In this document: positions 5,116 to 6,644 of the stretch, in pieces
Layout of the letters: every line of letters begins with the position of its first letter
How positions within the stretch are numbered: position 1 is the stretch's first letter
Origin: Planctomycetaceae bacterium
GTDB lineage: Bacteria > Planctomycetota > Planctomycetia > Planctomycetales > Planctomycetaceae
Assembly: GCA_003503535.1 (NCBI GenBank)
Contig: DOCI01000353.1
Coordinates: 383 to 7,026, forward strand
DNA length: 6,644 nucleotides
Direction of reading: 5' to 3'
The notes under the pieces: model-generated
Database searches by the model: none
What the model saw: only the letters and a program-made list of their open reading frames with translations
What the model was told of the DNA's origin: nothing
Position numbers and translations under genes: made by a program

Positions 5116-6644
5116 ATGCGTATGATGTGCCGACTGAGTCTTACCTGCCTCAGCTTGCTGATTTTCACCACAACCATTCGAGCTGCCGATGGCCCGGATC
5201 TGCTTCCCGAATCCACCGCTGCGGTTATCAAACTGATGGCCCCCCAGAAAACGCTGAAGCAACTTTCCAGTTTCGCCGACTCCGTTCAGGAAGGTTCCGG
5301 CGGAGTCATTAAAGGTCAGGCTGGCATGCTCGGCTTGGGAATTTCCAATCCGACGATGCAGGGCGTCGACCAGAGCCGCGACTGGTGGGCTGGCGTGTTC
5401 CTGAATGAAGACGAAGATCCTGCAGTCGTCTTCGTCATTCCCGCCATCGATACCGAAGCGATGGGCGAAGCTCTCGATGAATCTTTCACATTTGTCGCTC
5501 ATGAAAAGTATGGTATCTACAGTGACAACGACGCAGCCATGGAACTGGTCCAGGCTCATCTGGAAGACCGAACCAGTAAATCTGTCGCCAGCCTGGCTTC
5601 TGAACAGATCAAATCCCAGTTTGAAGGCTCGCATATTGCGGTCGCTGTCAATCTGGTTCTGGTTAAGGAAGTTTACGCAGATAAACTCGAAGAAATGCGT
5701 GAACAGATGAACGAGGGAATCAAGGAAGCTCAGGGCCAGATGCTTGAAGTCCCTGGGATGAATCTCGATTTCCTGAAAGATCTTAGTGAGAAAATCGCCG
5801 ACAAAGTTGTAGTTATCGTTGAGGATGCTGAGGGCTATTCCAATGCTCTGACCGTCACTGATGCTGGTATTTCATTGAAAGAGGTCGTCGAATTCGCCGA
5901 AGGTTCACGTTCCGCTAAATATCTGGCCGCAAATCCCCCTGAATCAGCGACTCAGTTGTCAAAACTTCCTTCTGAGCAGTTATTCTATTGGAATGCGGGT
6001 GGAAACCTGAATAAGGTCAACGAATGGGGCATGACACTGCTGCCCAAGATGTTGGAGATGAGCGAAGAAGACGCTGCCGAGTGGAAAAAACTCTCAGAGA
6101 TGACCAAAAAAGTCAATTACGAAGGCATGAGCGGAGCGTTCTCTCTGGGCGACATGCAGACGGGACTCATTCGGACAATTGCCTTGGGAACGGCATCACC
6201 TGCCAGTCAGTTTCGGGACGCAATGGCCAAAGCCGTCGAATTGATGGACGGTATGGAAATTTCCGGCATGACTCAGGAAATGTCTCTCGAAAAAGATTAT
6301 GAAAAAGTCGACGGCATTGATGTTGATCTGATGCTTACAAAACAGACCATGGACAACGATCCTCAATTCGGCGGATTCCAGGCACAGATCAATCAGTTCA
6401 TGTATGGTGGCGACACCATCGAAACACGTGTGGCCTTTGTCGATGAAGACCACTACCTGCAGACTATGGGGGGCGGTAAGGAACTGATGGAAACGGCAGT
6501 CAAAGCCTTTAAAAATCAGTCTGCCGATACCGATGCCGTGGTCTCTCGCGATATCAAACCGCTCGGCGCTAACAACTTCGTCCTGTTGATGGATCTCCCG
6601 ACACTGGTCAAACAGGGACTGTCCATAGCAGCAAATGCACCGGG
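5116..6644 (+). CDS. Large exported protein, unknown function (C-terminus beyond window)
   Basis: No family is identified with confidence. The frame is open for 509 codons and runs off the right edge. It begins with a signal peptide (MRMMCRLSLTCLSLLIFTTT, then IRA before the likely cut after Ala23). The mature part alternates short hydrophobic strands with acidic helices: PAVVFVIP at 102-109, a strongly charged helical stretch at about 184-233 (VYADKLEEMREQMNEG), another strand VVVIVED, and LPSEQLFYWNAGGNLNKV at 284-301. The pattern, with a strand-rich part followed by an LPxxxLFYWxxGG segment introducing a second module, suggests two related domains in tandem, loosely like the DUF3352 layout; that comparison is from memory and weak. 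Met, Glu and Asp are abundant and there is no later membrane segment in view, so the protein is probably periplasmic or secreted. Its start is fixed by AAAGGA at 5103-5108. It diverges from the TPR-like exported protein. Confidence 0.85.
   Translation, partial: MRMMCRLSLTCLSLLIFTTTIRAADGPDLLPESTAAVIKLMAPQKTLKQLSSFADSVQEGSGGVIKGQAGMLGLGISNPTMQGVDQSRDWWAGVFLNEDEDPAVVFVIPAIDTEAMGEALDESFTFVAHEKYGIYSDNDAAMELVQAHLEDRTSKSVASLASEQIKSQFEGSHIAVAVNLVLVKEVYADKLEEMREQMNEGIKEAQGQMLEVPGMNLDFLKDLSEKIADKVVVIVEDAEGYSNALTVTDAGISLKEVVEFAEGSRSAKYLAANPPESATQLSKLPSEQLFYWNAGGNLNKVNEWGMTLLPKMLEMSEEDAAEWKKLSEMTKKVNYEGMSGAFSLGDMQTGLIRTIALGTASPASQFRDAMAKAVELMDGMEISGMTQEMSLEKDYEKVDGIDVDLMLTKQTMDNDPQFGGFQAQINQFMYGGDTIETRVAFVDEDHYLQTMGGGKELMETAVKAFKNQSADTDAVVSRDIKPLGANNFVLLMDLPTLVKQGLSIAANAP

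Overview
The window reads as chromosomal DNA of a Planctomycetes-like bacterium, probably of the order Planctomycetales. This is an inference from three things: a pyruvate phosphate dikinase whose N-terminus has the Gly-rich lead-in I associate with that group, a secreted sialate O-acetylesterase-type SGNH hydrolase, and several large secreted proteins with no recognisable family set in long, sparsely coded spacers. Base composition is near 50 % GC. There are no RNA genes, CRISPR arrays, transposases or phage genes that I can support.

Layout from left to right. Positions 1-527 (minus) hold the first 175 codons of ppdK, cut by the window edge. A 270-bp divergent spacer follows, then a signal-peptide-bearing SASA/SGNH esterase (798-1568, plus). 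The next spacer holds a 12-bp-stem inverted repeat and, directly after it, a GC-rich palindrome of the dispersed REP-like kind that may also end transcription. A 107-residue single-span membrane protein (1777-2100, plus) and a 63-residue small membrane or secreted protein (2410-2601, plus) come next. Each has its own good Shine-Dalgarno site, and the two are about 310 bp apart. A 301-bp spacer (2602-2902) has open frames on both strands but no convincing gene. A 596-residue exported helical/TPR-like protein lies on the minus strand (2903-4693). It diverges, across a 422-bp spacer, from a second large exported protein (5116-6644, plus) that runs off the right edge.

The genes do not form one operon: strands alternate and spacers are 200-420 bp. 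Apart from ppdK (central carbon metabolism) and the esterase (probable removal of acetyl groups from glycans), nothing can be given a biochemical role from sequence alone. Most products are predicted to sit in or beyond the cytoplasmic membrane, so the region looks like lineage-specific cell-envelope or periplasmic gene content rather than a defence or mobile system. I found no clear evidence of a new multi-gene system. The points most worth checking are the paired inverted repeats at 1632-1705, the open frame beyond the stop codon of the 63-residue gene, and the divergent pair of uncharacterised exported proteins.
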